Assembly: GCA_023974075.1 (NCBI GenBank)
Contig: CM043801.1
Coordinates: 4,547,769 to 4,611,768, forward strand
From: Chaenocephalus aceratus
Taxonomy: Eukaryota > Chordata > Actinopteri > Perciformes > Channichthyidae
Direction: 5' to 3'
Length of the DNA: 64,000 bases
Position 1 is the stretch's first letter; the number at the start of each line of letters is the position of its first letter. The notes beneath the pieces are model-generated. The model saw only the letters and a program-made list of their open reading frames with translations, had not been told where the DNA came from and did no database searches. A program made the position numbers and the translations under genes. Positions 25,117 through 37,119 of this stretch are shown in pieces.

Positions 25117-25290
25117 TCTGAGTGAAGCGGGGAGGGTTGTCGTTGACATCAGTGAGGGTGATGTTAACCGCGGTGGTCCCAGATAGACCCCCCCTCTGTC
25201 CGGCCATGTCCTTAGCCTCGATCACCACCTGGTAATGCTCCCTCTGCTCGCGGTCCATGTCACCAGGACCCAGCGCCGTCCGGATCACAC
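25117..25290 (-). CDS. Cadherin exon 4 (EC2)
   Basis: The 174-bp exon (phase 1 to phase 1) lies between a TTTGTCCAG acceptor and a GTAAGA donor. It carries [20 protein letters not shown], then [20 protein letters not shown], an N-glycosylation sequon NIT, and the EC2/EC3 linker DVNDNPPRF. Family members usually have 168 bp here; the extra six bases sit around [10 protein letters not shown], where related proteins read two residues fewer before MDRE. This is an in-frame difference in the EC2 loop, not a break. Confidence 0.94.
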
Positions 25291-26039
25291 CTGGACAAAG
25301 ATAATATGCTGCTGATAACATGCTAACACAATCCTACATCATGGTAAACCTTATGCAACAATCAAATAAATCAGATTCAATTCTTTTTTATTAAGGAAAG
25401 AATAAAATGCGTTTACGGTTGGTATGAATTAACTTGACTGATTGGTCTGAGAGGGCCGTTAGTGTAAATAACGTGACTGACAGGATATAAATAACAGTAT
25501 GCTTATTACTACGTTTTCTTACAAGATAAAGTGGGTATAAATGGTTTTGGATAACTTTTGTAGATAGTGCTTGCTGTCATTCTCACCACTCTTCTGTTCT
25601 CACTTTCAGAAATAATGCTTTCAAGGACTAATTATTTCTAATATACTTTCTTATTTTAAATCATAGCGAGGCTACCTTCACGAAAACTTCCTACAAAGGG
25701 TTCATCCAACTAGCGCATTTACAAAAAAAAAAAGGTCTTTAAAATGAAGAACAATTATATACAAATCGACTAAATCAAAATCAAAAAAGAAAATTCAAGT
25801 AGTACATCTACCTATAATATTGATCTTTATTTTAAAAATGTATTGTAATGTTGTAATCATACTAGAAATTCCTATTTGTTTTAAAGATGTACCAGTAATC
25901 TGATTAAGTATTTCCTATTGTAACTGTAACAGAATACGGTTACCTTTTTCCATTACTATATTAACTACCTAATCCCCTTACATGTAATCTGTTAACTTTC
26001 AAGGGTGATGCTGGGGGGGGGGGTTCGAAGAAGACATAC
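25291..26039. other. Intron between exons 3 and 4
   Basis: AT-rich intron. The part at about 25870-26000 (CTGTAACAGAATACGGTTAC and following) resembles a dispersed fish repeat also hinted at 29645-29740 and 57640-57790. A G11 run precedes the exon 3 donor. Confidence 0.5.
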
Positions 26040-26159
26040 CTGTGGTAGGGTCCACAGAGAAGTAGGGGTGTCCGTGGCTGATGCTGTACACCAGCCTGGC
26101 GCTGCTCCCATACATACTGTCATCAGCATCTGTAGCTGTCACCTGGATGACTGATGTCC
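26040..26159 (-). CDS. Cadherin exon 3 (EC2 start)
   Basis: The 120-bp exon, the standard length for the family, runs from a CATCTCTCAG acceptor to a GTATGT donor, phase 1 at both ends. It encodes [20 protein letters not shown], whose DADD supplies calcium ligands between EC1 and EC2, followed by [20 protein letters not shown]. It is separated from exon 2 by only 115 bp, the shortest intron in the locus. Confidence 0.94.
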
Positions 26160-26274
26160 CTGAGAGATGCAAGTAGACATGTCATGACGAATATCCCCAG
26201 ATCTGGGTCATCCCTGGGATTAATATTGAAAAATCATTGAGCTAACAAATGAAAGTCCAGTCAGTCGTGCTTAC

Positions 26275-26569
26275 CGATATCGGACCTTTCCGGCACACTG
26301 CCGGTGTAAAGCTCCTTGCTGAAGTGAGGCTCGTTGTCGTTGATGTCGTGCAGTTTGACGGTGAACTCGGTCTCCGGCTCCAGCTTCAGTCCGGTCCGTT
26401 TGTTCACCACGGTGGCTCTGAGGATGTAGAAACCCTTCTCCTCGCGATCCAGGCGGCGTGTGGCGTGTAGGTCCCCGTTGTTCTCATCAATGACAAATAT
26501 AGTGCCCGCCCCCTCGCCCGACAGGACGTACTTTACCAACCCATTTCCCTGGTCCTGGTCCGACTGGAG
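26275..26569 (-). CDS. Cadherin exon 2 (EC1)
   Basis: The 295-bp exon, again the family's usual length, starts in phase 0 after TCCATGTGCAG and ends in phase 1 at GTAAGC. It encodes most of EC1: [40 protein letters not shown], the LDREEK calcium motif, [20 protein letters not shown] and the start of EC2 ([16 protein letters not shown]). The SGEGAGTIF and DINDNEP blocks are diagnostic for type II cadherins. This exon lies 21.9 kb downstream of the first coding exon. Confidence 0.95.
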
Positions 26570-26852
26570 CTGCACATGGACACAGAGAGAGGAGCGAGTT
26601 GAATGATCATCTGAATGCTTACATGGTTCAGAAACCAACACATTTGGTCATAACCTGATCTATCAACTTAGATTTGTTTAGATCTGTCTTATGAAGCTTA
26701 GCGCAAGTTCAACCAGGAAGACCATCTTTGAAAAGCAGTTATACAGCACACTGTCCACTACAGTATATCCGTCTGCTACTGGCCTCATTAACAAGGCTCA
26801 GGACCCCACTGACACTGACTCTTACCCACCACATAAACACTATGCATTACAT

Positions 26853-27038
26853 CAGGGGTGGGGAACCTTTTTCCTCTCAAGGGCCTTTTCGATTTTTTCA
26901 ACATCCTCCGAGGGCCGTACAAATGATTGACCTCTGCTTAAAAATACTAAAATCACAGCCCATTTATTTCGCCCACGCACAGCACCAGCCCACCGGGAAA
27001 ACTCCCGGTATTCCCAATGGCCAGTCCGCCCCTGCCTG
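26853..27038. mobile_element. Short hAT-type element with mixed ends
   Basis: An exact 8-bp duplication CATTACAT flanks it (26845-26852 and 27039-27046), the size made by hAT transposases. The left end CAGGGGTGGGGAACC and the right end AGTCCGCCCCTGCCTG belong to different tip families; the right part (CCGGGAAAACTCCCGGTATT) matches the element at 29419-30450. Confidence 0.7.
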
Positions 27039-28230
27039 CATTACATTAATGCACATCATGTGAGCAAATACTCTTCTTTTTAATACTGTGATCCCTCTGA
27101 ATATTTTGCACATCTCTGTATAACACTGCTTCTTTTAGAATCTGCCCCAGTGTTCATTTCATCAACGAAAACTATTACGAAAAATGTTCGTCAACAACCT
27201 TTTTTACATGACTAAGACGAGACGATGACGAGCTAAAAATAGATTATTGATAACGAAAACGTTGACGAAATGTATTTTTAGTTTTCGTTGACGAGACGAG
27301 ACGGGACTAAGGTGTTAATGGTGGACTATCAGATATTCAAAATGCAGGGTATTTCCCCCCAATTGTCCGTCTTGTCTGTCAAAATGCATCTTACGTTTCT
27401 AACTTGCAATATCATTATTTGCGCTCTCTTCACTCCAGAAGAGCGATCTCCCTGTGTGCGGGGGGGCGGGGCCTAACAGACACGCGCAGCGGCACCAAAG
27501 CGGCAAACTTTGGGGAACAGCCGGGATGCCAATACGGAAGTGCCACACACTGCAGTTCATACATGGGCCGCTAGGGACTGGTTGCAGAAAGGAGCAATTT
27601 CCATAGACCCCCATGTTAAAATTCCAAACTTTACACCCATGGATGCAATAAATATTATTATCAATATAGTAAGATTCCACCTTCATGATTATGAATATGT
27701 GAGTGAATTGTTTTCTAACACAACCCTTTTATTTATATTAGGTCTTAAAGTTGTTGCATAAATTAGGGCGTGGTCACTTTTTGATGGACATGTACATGCC
27801 TCACTGTCAGCTAACAGCAACTTGTCCACTCTGCTAGGCTACAACCATAGAGGCTACAACATTAGTTAGTCATAGTACTCTACTTGACCCTTTAGCTTTA
27901 GCCGTGTTCGTGGTGATTGTGCCTTTTAGGGAATATTGTTACAAATACCAGACAATTAAAATGTCGTGCTGTGCGCTTGAATGTACGAACAGAACCTCCA
28001 AGAGTCTAAAATGATAATATTATACATGTTAACCCCGTTCGCAGGTGTTTGTGTGCTTGGTAGCTTAGCTTGTTACTTATTAGCCAGCTAAGGACGTAAC
28101 CCTTTATGCATACATATACATTTTAGTTTATGATTCAGCCTTGGGTAAGACTTTTATAGTCTATTGCTATTAATGCTAAACGGGAGCAAATGTTAATAGA
28201 GGACCCAATTATCCCAGTGGTGGCCGCCGG

Positions 28231-28298
28231 AGCTAACGGAGCCGCAGGGGGCTAGCTCCAGCCGGCGTCCCGGAGCTAGCCCACTGCGGCTCCGTTAA
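28231..28298. repeat. GC-rich inverted repeat
   Basis: TAACGGAGCCGCAGGGGGCT and its near-complement GCCCACTGCGGCTCCGTTA flank a short centre, giving a GC-rich hairpin of about 68 bases inside the hAT element. Confidence 0.8.
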
Positions 28299-28490
28299 GT
28301 CCGGGCGGTGGAGTCCGTCGTTATAACTGGAGATCAAGGAATGCAGCGAAACGCAGACTTGGTTCGCCTGCTGTAGTATTAGCTAAATAAATTATGTTGA
28401 ACAAGACTTATTAAGCTGAACATCGCCACAATTGTTCTGCTATTCTTTCACACACAGTGACGTCACGAGCTACCCACAATGCAACGCACG

Positions 28491-28492
28491 CC

Positions 28493-28519
<27 letters not shown>
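28491..28519. repeat. (AT)n microsatellite
   Basis: About 13 AT units. Confidence 0.9.
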
Positions 28520-28523
<4 letters not shown>

Positions 28524-29418
28524 CGCCATTTTCCTGGAGGTGCAAATATCCTGGAGGTGCAAATATAAACAGCTAGCTAACGTAGCCAGGCATAGCGCAC
28601 TAGGTTTTTTTTCTGAATTAACGACCGAAGAAATCGCTGCATGTCTTCGGATTACATATCTGGACTTGAGGGGTGTGCTCTCGGTCGTTACCAGCATAAA
28701 TTAGAGCTGTGTGGGTTGTCCGATTGCCCTTACAGACTGCCTGCAGATGTATGGAAAAACGACCCTCGAAAGTGGCCTTCGTCGATTTTGGCTGCATCTA
28801 CGTCTAATTTCTGGAAACACCAGGTGAATACCCCACTTGTCACAATAATATTATCATGCCATTGCATATATGTGGTATTTTAGAGTTGACTAGATATTGA
28901 TTAAGGCAATAGACTATGATATTCTGCTTGCACCTCGCGTGAAATGGCGGATACCGGAAGTACGGTGTCGCCCTCGGCCCAATACCCGTATGTGTGTGTG
29001 AAAGAATGTATCGGTACTTCTTTTCTTAACATGTGAATGACAAGAATAACAAAATATAGCTAATTCTCTTGCAGATTGTCTCATTTGATTATGAATGTAA
29101 CGTTTAGATAGGGGAACTACACTGTTAGCAGTAACTTGGTATGCATGTATTTCATGTTCGCTTAGCTTCTTAGCTTGAGCTAGCTCTGTTTACTTCCAGT
29201 TCGGAGGCAGCAGGTCCCGCCTCGGCTCCGCCTCTTTGCCCTTATTTGGAGCAGGCAGGATTAGACTCTGACGTTGCTGTCAAGCCGTTAGTGGCCGACT
29301 CCGCCTACTAAGGGCTTCTCGGCAACTCTACAGAATCCTATGGGTGACGTCACGGACACTATGTCCATTTATATATACAGTCTATGAGCGGCACACAGAG
29401 ATCTGCCGGGGACGGAGC

Positions 29419-30450
29419 CAGGGGCGGACTGGCCATTGGGAATACCGGGAGTTTCCCCGGTGGGCCGGTGCTGTGTGTGGGCCGGAGGGCCAAAAAAAAA
29501 ATCTTTTTTTTTTGCCTAAATCCTACCGGCCCACATTTGTAAGTGTTCCGGCCACTCCCTTTTTTTTGGTGCTTACCTAAATCCTACCGGCCCACATTTG
29601 TAAGTGTTCTGGCCCAGCCCAGCCCAGTGGGGTGTGGCCAGGGTTGGGTTGTAACGGAATACATGTAACGGCGTTACGTAATCAGAATACAAAAATCAAG
29701 TAACTGTATTCAGCTCGTATTACATTTGTTACAGTTACTTTTGTAAACCTGAAGTGAATACATTTTGGATTACTTATTGGAATTATTGGTGGAAAGATTT
29801 CCTCACAACATTTAATATTCATTACTAAAGGTACAGCCGTGTCTGGTTTCTTGCTCAAGGGCACCACGGCAGGGCAGGAGGTGAACTGGGACCTCTCCAA
29901 GTAGAAGTCCACACTCCAAATAGGTCTGGTCGGGGACTTGAACCGGCGACCCTACGGCTCACAGTCCAAGCCCCTACTGACTGCCATAGATTTAGTCCCT
30001 AATTTTGCTCTCAAAATGGACCAGATTGATGCATTTAACTTCAACATTTAAAAAAAAAATCTTCCCGGGGGAGCTTGCCCCCGGACCCCCCTAGAGGAGG
30101 TGAGGTCCATCACCTGCCCACACCCCCTGTTAAATTGTCTCACCCACATTGAGGATGCTTCGTACGTCGCCCATGTTTTATTCCATGTGTCAAGTCAGGC
30201 AAATTGGGTCAACATGTTATTGCATCAATGATCTGTTAACATTAAAATCACTAAATATATGCCGTAACTATTTTTGCTCTAGGCAACTCAAGGGCTCAAT
30301 GTGATTACTATATGAATAATTGTCCAAAATAACATTAAAGGCATAGGGTTTTTTAACTTTCGTTGCCAGCCGGCCGGTACATGCCGAGCATTAAGTGGGC
30401 CTGTCTGTCAATTAATCCCCGGGCCACTTTTTCCCCCCAGTCCGCCCCTG
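29419..30450. mobile_element. hAT-type element nested in 27148-31127
   Basis: CAGGGGCGGACTGGCC on the left is mirrored by CAGTCCGCCCCTG on the right, and GACGGAGC occurs exactly at 29411-29418 and 30451-30458 as an 8-bp target duplication. The inside contains a minus-strand SINE. The same tip family contributes the right end of 26853-27038 and similar words at 23870 and 62500. Confidence 0.88.
29840..29995 (-). mobile_element. tRNA-derived SINE, minus strand
   Basis: On the minus strand it reads GGGGCTTGGACTGTGAGCCG then GGTTCAAGTCCCCGACCAG, a B-box at 29933-29944. It lies inside the hAT at 29419-30450. Confidence 0.6.
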
Positions 30451-31127
30451 GACGGAGCATTCAGAAGTATGGAGACACTCTACAAGGCTCGATGTGGACT
30501 GTAGTGGAGTAGAAGTACACAGTAGCAAAACATTTAAATACTCCAGTAAAGTACAAGTACCTCAACATTTTACTCAAGTACAGTACAGTACAATATTTTA
30601 ACATAATTATATATATTTAATTTATTTTACATTTAAATAAAGCAATTAATTTGGTTAACAATTTGTTAGTTTTTCCCTTTAAAAAATAACAAAAAATAAA
30701 TACAAGAATACCGTTAAAGTACCGGATTGATAAGCAGTATCGATAAGACTAGTAGTGCCGTAGATAACCGTAACGATACCCATCCCTAGATATTACACAA
30801 GTAAAGTGTTAAGAGAGTGAAATGTTGCTTTACGAATTTCAACACTTGATGCGGTCACATTGATTCCAATGTCAGAACCCTGTATTTGCCGAACTGAATT
30901 GGTTTAAAGAGAGAACACATTTTGACTAAAAGTTGACTAAAATGTTATTTTTCATCGACTAAAAGTAGACTAAAACGTTTTGAGTTTTCTTCGACTAAAA
31001 CTAGACTAAAACGTTTTGAGTTTTCGTCGACTAAAACAACACTAAAACTATGAAGGATAGAAATGACTCAAATGTGACCATTTTCGTCTAAAGACTAAAT
31101 CAAAAACAGCTTCCAAAATTAACACTG

Positions 31128-31967
31128 ATCTGCCCCAGCTCTCCACTAACATATCAAATACACTTTACGTCATATTTTCACTAGAATATAAAGTATTTTT
31201 CAATACCATTTTTATATTTGCGGAGGGCACACAACTTTGGATTCATGAAAATGTGCAGCCATTAATGAAGAGAACACCAACATGGTAGGTCAAGATTACT
31301 ATGCTTATTGTTGGGATCACGATCACACAGTCCGTGTTTGTTCCATTAATGACTGCCGTGCTGCACGATCGCTTACTTATCATCATACACCTTTTTCCAC
31401 GTCTACCCTCAGCAGTTTGATAGAATTCAGATTCCTCAGTGTACTGAGATCAATCAATGCATACATGTGCAGTAACTCTGAACATGTCTTATCAAAACCC
31501 CCATTAGCATCCCTTTTGTGTTTTTTGTTTGTTTTGTAAATGTAAACTCTCTAACAGGCAGTACATTGTTCTGTATATGCACAGAGTTGGTGGTACATGG
31601 ACGGAAGGGAAAAGGCCAGAGGAGGAAGGTGACATGTTTATATAAGACAGAAGCAAAGAAGATACAAACACAAAAGAAAGACCAAGAGTCAGCTCAAGAC
31701 TGAAAAACAAAACAGAAATCTTCTGAAGGCAACAAGCTGCAAATGAAGAGAGAAGCAGAGCGTGTGTGTTGTGCCTGGAGGAGTAAACATCTATGGGATG
31801 TGTGCTGATATGGGCTGCTCTCGCTGTGATACCTGCGGCAAGACGTTGCTTCTCTCTGCCTCTGTCTTTGTCTGCATCTCTCCACCTCAAGTGGCTCGCT
31901 GTGCACCTTTCATCCCTTCATCCCTGCTTCACTCCTCCAGGCCAGGTCTTGGGGTGAAGCCTTTGAT

Positions 31968-32063
<96 letters not shown>

Positions 32064-32759
32064 TGTGTGGCTACCCTAAAACTGTTCCAATACAAATATT
32101 TCGTATATCAATTATTTCAATAGATGTAATAAAATGATTGTTACAATACAAATCTGAATAATATCATGTTTTGTTTTTAAATAATTTCATGTTTGAGTGT
32201 GTGCGTGTGTTCCCTCACTTTTGTTTGCATACAAGTGATTCAGCTGTTGTATTACAATAATTAGCAGTAATGGATATTCGGCGATTTTTAAAATGTCCAA
32301 TTTCGTCTTGTAAAGCTTCAACAACAGAAGAGCCACCGACTGAGTCTAACCTTACCAACCAGTAGTGGACATTTTGTTAACATGCATCTTCTTTTACTCT
32401 TTTGAGCTACTCTATCAATCCCTGATGTACTGCACAGAGGACATCCTGGTCTTTCCAGTGATATGTCATTGGTTCAAATTGCATGCTGGGAAGTTCCTCT
32501 TTCTTTTCATCCAAAATGGCTGGCATACAAAAAACAAAATGGTATAGAAGCAGGAGGAGAAGTCAAATATTGTTGAATAATTGTCATTTTTCCCATGAAA
32601 ATCCTATATGTTCTTGTTTATTAACATGTGAGGAACTATAGAATTAGTTCTGAAAGCAATTAAATAATTCAAGTTTTCAAATAACAGCCCTTTTATAAAT
32701 GTCCATTCTAGTGGACGTCAGGACCGTCTTCATGGACTTTATGACTCAATATTGTTGCA
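31128..32759. other. Intron stretch
   Basis: Contains a compound microsatellite (31970-32068) but no recognised gene. A purine-rich region lies at 31600-31760. Confidence 0.5.
31970..32068. repeat. Compound microsatellite (GT)n(GCGT)n
   Basis: About 14 GT units switch to about 17 GCGT units. Alternating purine-pyrimidine sequence of this kind favours Z-DNA. Confidence 0.96.
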
Positions 32760-33001
32760 GGAGACGGAACTGAAGCAGACATTTTCTGTACCAGAAAGTT
32801 CAGGAAGATTCAGATGTTGAGCTCTCAGATGATGAGAGAGATGAGGCTTTCACACCTGGGATAGAAGAGGGTCAAGAAGAAGGGGGGGAAAGGTGCAGGA
32901 GGCTCCTTGAGCGCACAGATAGATACATAGAGAGTGAGACAGATAGGGACGAGCTGGAAAGACATGGCCCCCTGTGGACCAAGAGTAGCACGTATGTCTT
33001 A
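32760..33001 (+). pseudogene. Acidic ORF fragment of a probable transposon gene
   Basis: An open frame at about 32810-33001 reads DVELSDDERDEAFTPGIEEG, then CRRLLERTDRYIESETDRDE and PLWTKSSTYVL before the hAT-like insertion at 33002. The acidic, low-complexity character resembles N-termini of piggyBac-derived proteins. A further open stretch MTLQPVLTGVNEVLSHYIDY ending in a stop at 34682 lies just beyond the insertion and may be its continuation. No catalytic domain is seen. Confidence 0.35.
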
Positions 33002-34456
33002 CAGGGTTGCCAACTTTAGGTACTTGGCTGGAGTGAGATTTTGGTATCATGGGTTTAATTACACATATGAGCACGAAATGACTGCTATCGTGTCAGTAGC
33101 GGGACCTTAGCATATATATATAGGATATATATACAATGTATACAAATACACAATATTGGACACAGACTATAAAGGGCACACAGTTTCATTCACTAATGAA
33201 AGTCAAACACATGTTTGTTTCCACTGTTTTATTGTGTGCCTGTCGCGATAAGCAATTAGTTGACTTATCGTACGATAAATAAAAATGAACTCGATAAATT
33301 TCCATTTACATGAGGATGTGACGAGCAGTTTGAAAGGATGTACTTCAATTAGTATTATATATAATCATTATGTCAGTGGTCTAAATGGTCATACAACGGT
33401 GCCGACAATAATTTCCGGGAAAATGTATCCAACAAAATTAATTATCGTGAGAGGCCTACATGAAACACACACACACAAACAAATCTACAGACTTACTCCA
33501 AACTGCCAAACATATTAATTAACACACTCTCACTCTCATCTACTCTTTGACTCTATGTTGGCCTAGTAGAACAATAAGCAGCAGACTTTTACTTTTTATC
33601 ATTTCTACTGGATCTTAGATCTGCAATGCGCAATACGGGTCGGCAGTGGCGGCCACGGAGTATTTGTGTTGGGTAATCTATGGTAGGGCTAACCCATACA
33701 GTGGTGGGGTGAAGTCAGTATTTGCAATGTAATTACATACACGCTCCCCTTGACAGTGAAACGCCACGCGTGAGGGTTAGATTATTTCCGTCTCAATCCA
33801 AATTGAACTGTATGAAATAAAAAGGCACATTTGTCCAATCCTGCAATTTCTCCACAGGTGAAAGAGCTTGACATGCTGAAAACCCAACCCCTGCAGGGGG
33901 GTCTGGGGAGATTCTCCCCCAGGAGATTTTTTGAAATACTAACATAAAATACACATTCTGGTCCTCTCTTGAGAAGAAAAATAAATACATCTATTACTAC
34001 ATATTTACAAAAATTAATGCCATTTTAGTTTGTTCTTACTGTGTTCTGAAAGCTGAACCTGCTGCTCCTCACAGAGAGAAGAGGGAAGAGGCTGTGAATG
34101 ACTTTACATTGTGGATAAGGGTGGATAGCCCCCATTGTTCTGTGTGTCAACATGACAGACAGCCCACACACCTATCAATCATCAAACCGTGGGGTCTTAT
34201 TTCATTACCTGTTGTATTCTCCGTCGGGACTTCCTGCAACAACACCACGCCGTTATCTTGATTCTGATTGGTCAGAAGACATTATCAAAGATGTTCTATT
34301 GATAAGACGATCACTACGTGACAAAAGTTTTCAAAACCGTTTCTAGTCTTCGGTATTCTTGTTTTTGGCGTGAGAATAGTTTGGGCAGCGTGAGAGCGTG
34401 AGATTGAGAGTGAAAGCGTGTGTCACACGCCAGATGCGTGAGAGTTGGCAACCCTG
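33002..34456. mobile_element. hAT-like element with CAGGGTTGCCAAC ends
   Basis: CAGGGTTGCCAAC at the left is exactly mirrored by GTTGGCAACCCTG at the right; GTCTTA flanks both ends (32996-33001, 34457-34462). The segment 34145-34340 matches, inverted, parts of the element at 61408-62445, although the terminal repeats differ. It appears inserted within the reading frame at 32760-34682. Confidence 0.75.
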
Positions 34457-34682
34457 GTCTTATTGTTGTTTTTATTTGAAGTGTAGCCATGAAAAATGAG
34501 AATTGCCTCAGGAATGCAAGCTTTGTTTCTATGAGCAGGTCAAATGGAGACCACATCCATAAAACTAGTCAAGATGACCCTACAGCCCGTGCTGACTGGA
34601 GTCAATGAGGTACTTTCCCACTACATCGACTACAAGGTCTTTGAAGTCTGGAAAGATTCACCAAAAAACAAGCTAGTTTTTT

Positions 34683-35264
34683 AATGACCAAATAAACAGC
34701 AATGTTCAGATCAATTACTTAGTCATGTTTTAAATAAAGGTGAATGTATTATTGTATTAATATCACTCTATAACCATAATACGTTACATAGTCTATCTGT
34801 TAATTGTGGCTGTCTTTTCAAACTAATATGGTCCCAACGTCCTCTACAGTGGACATACTGTAACATTTTAAAATAAAATAAAATAAAAAAAGTCTAAATT
34901 GCAAGATGTTTTTTTAACCCTAAATAGGTAGGAAATCACAAAAAAAAGGAAATTGGAAGACACTTTTTTTCCTCGGGTCCCCATGCGGAACGTAAAAAAA
35001 GGCGTCTACTTCTGCACTAAGGTAGGACACTGGTTAATAATATTGTAGCATGTTCAAGTAACCAAGGGATATAGTAGTTATCAAATAAGTATAAGATGGC
35101 GAGCATTAGGCGTGCATGACGGGACGAGTTGTGTCCGTATGTGGAAAAGTCATACTCTCTTATTGCTACTGTATCCGTAGCAACCCACGCAATAGTTGGG
35201 ACTGTGTACTGACGTCAGTAAAAAAGGTTTGCCCCCCCAAGTGCAAATGTCAAACTCCGTCTAT

Positions 35265-35310
<46 letters not shown>

Positions 35311-35431
35311 ACAATTTTAGCTGCTACTTTTCCCACTACCTGTCGAAGGTGTGAGCAACTTAGAAACAATGGCTCTTGAAAGATTTATAAGCCTGTTTGT
35401 TTTAAAAAAGCATCTGAATATACTGATTCAT
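34683..35431. other. Intron stretch
   Basis: AT-rich; holds the (GT)n tract at 35267-35309 and a CCATGCGGAACGTAAAAAAA region of unknown nature. No gene. Confidence 0.5.
35267..35309. repeat. (GT)n microsatellite
   Basis: About 21 GT units. Confidence 0.96.
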
Positions 35432-36109
35432 CAGTGACGAACCGTCAGGGCCTTCAATGTAGAGAATACCCTGGAACACTCAGATAAAACAAACAAAAAA
35501 TCGATTTAATTATATAAATAAAATGTATATAAAATGAATAAATGAGAATCGTATCTGTGTTGTTGATCTGTAATATTACAGTGTTACGTTGATTTGTTTG
35601 TCCTTCTCGGACCATGCACTACGCATTTCAGTGGTTTTGTGTTAGAAAAGAAAGCAACCAATCAGATCTTGTTCTGGGTCTCTGGGTAGAATATCCTTCA
35701 ACCAAGGTATTCTACATCCTTGATAGAATGCCCTGGTCGTTGCACTGAATGAGAGCGTACGTTTGGACTGACAGTTTGATCAACCAATCAGATATTGATT
35801 TGTAGCCAATGGGCGTGTTCTTTCAGAGTTCCCCTCGGTTCCAGGGTGTTCTAGAAGGCCCGCTAGTTCACTGGCTCGAGACAGAGGACCTAGATGAATG
35901 CGACGAAGCAATTCATGCCGTTTTATTGTTTTTAACGTTGAAATGACAAGTGCAACAGGTGAAGATGAAGTTATTGCGGAATTGTTGTGAGTACCCTTTT
36001 CAAGACAACAATTCAGTGAAAAGACGAACATTATAATGCCGTGGCGGCGGTGGTGGGGGGTGTGTGTGTCTACAGAAGGTCCAGTTGTGATAGACACGGT
36101 TCGCCACTG
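35432..36109. mobile_element. hAT-like element with CAGTGRCGAACCGT ends
   Basis: The left end CAGTGACGAACCGT is mirrored by ACGGTTCGCCACTG at the right. The flanking 8-mers (TGATTCAT and GTATACAT) match at five positions, a decayed target duplication at best. No coding capacity. Confidence 0.65.
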
Positions 36110-37116
36110 GTATACATATATGTATTTATTTGTATATGTTATGTCTTATTCTTTGGGACGGTGAGAATTGTCATTTCTGTCTCCCTGTTTCTATTGTTTT
36201 ATTGATAATTGACCTGCTAAGAGATTGAACGTTTTGAATTGCATGGAACAAACAATGTCATTAGAAACAGAATATAATGAAAACTAAAGATTAAGATACA
36301 GTAGATGTCAGAGCTGTTCCTATTTGCCTGGTGTGACCCAGCAGGGAACGGAATTAGCAAAAAAATGTCTTAACACTAGGTGGGTTAGTAACTCAGCATT
36401 CCATGTGTGGATGTGTTGTCTTTTCACACACACACCATCCTGCTGCCACACACACTCACTATGTGTATTCATCTGCCTCTGAAAATAGTCCCCAGCAAAT
36501 GCATAATTTACTGCTGTTTGAGTAATGTTTAATATAAACTGCAGTGGTCAGCGGTAAGGAAAATGACAGTTATTTTTTTGTGAAGCGTTTTTTAGTGTTT
36601 ACATCTTCTTTAGGAGAAAAAGAGCTTTGTCCAGAGAGGCTCAGGAAGTCACAAACTATTGAGCCTGAGGCATTGATGCTTTTGGTCTTTGCATGGGATG
36701 TGTTGACAATAACATCATGGAATATTATCCTCTCGCAGATAGTGCTGCAAAATGTTCATATGAGTCGGTTTGGAAAGTAATAACTACTAAAAATTGGAAT
36801 TTGCTCAGTATGCAGGAATGTGTGAAAATGAGCTTCTTGATTACTGCCATATACGGTATGTTATATTTAGCCTATAAGAGTAATACAATAAAGTACAAAG
36901 AAAAGCTAAATGATGGTGCCCGCTGTTATTAAGCAGCAGCCTGAACACCAGAGACTTCCATTAACCAGAATCTAAAGTACATGTTTGCAACTGAGCCTCC
37001 ATCAGCCCGCCAGCAGTGCTTCAGCTCTGACACCAGCCATAGCTATGGCTGGCTGATTATCATTTCAGATCATTTGATTCTGATTGTTGTTAGTAGAAAT
37101 GACTGGAGGGCTAAAT
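36110..37116. other. Intron stretch
   Basis: AT-rich sequence with no recognisable feature. Confidence 0.5.
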
Positions 37117-37119
37117 ACT

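Larger units (their letters stand above)
27962..28818 (+). pseudogene. Remnant of transposon-type ORF (THAP-like start)
   Basis: At 27962 a short frame MSCCALECTNRTSKSLK has the cysteine spacing and CTNR motif that start many THAP zinc fingers, then stops. At 28641 a frame reads SSDYISGLEGCALGRYQHKL then LCGLSDCPYRLPADVWKNDP, ending at a possible donor after WKHQ. The second block recalls large fish transposon-associated proteins with YqaJ-type nuclease domains, known to me only from general pattern. No nuclease domain is present here. Linking the two blocks as one former gene is an inference. Confidence 0.35.
27148..31127. mobile_element. 4 kb hAT-type element with nested insertions
   Basis: The left end CAGTGTTCATTTCATCAACG pairs with the right end AATTAACACTG, and an exact 8-bp target duplication ATCTGCCC lies at 27140-27147 and 31128-31135. 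Both subterminal regions are rich in TTTTCGTCGACTAAAA-like words. The inside holds remnants of a zinc-finger-type reading frame (27962-28012 and 28641-28815), an (AT)n tract, an inverted repeat and a complete second hAT (29419-30450). No hAT transposase was found. Confidence 0.85.
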
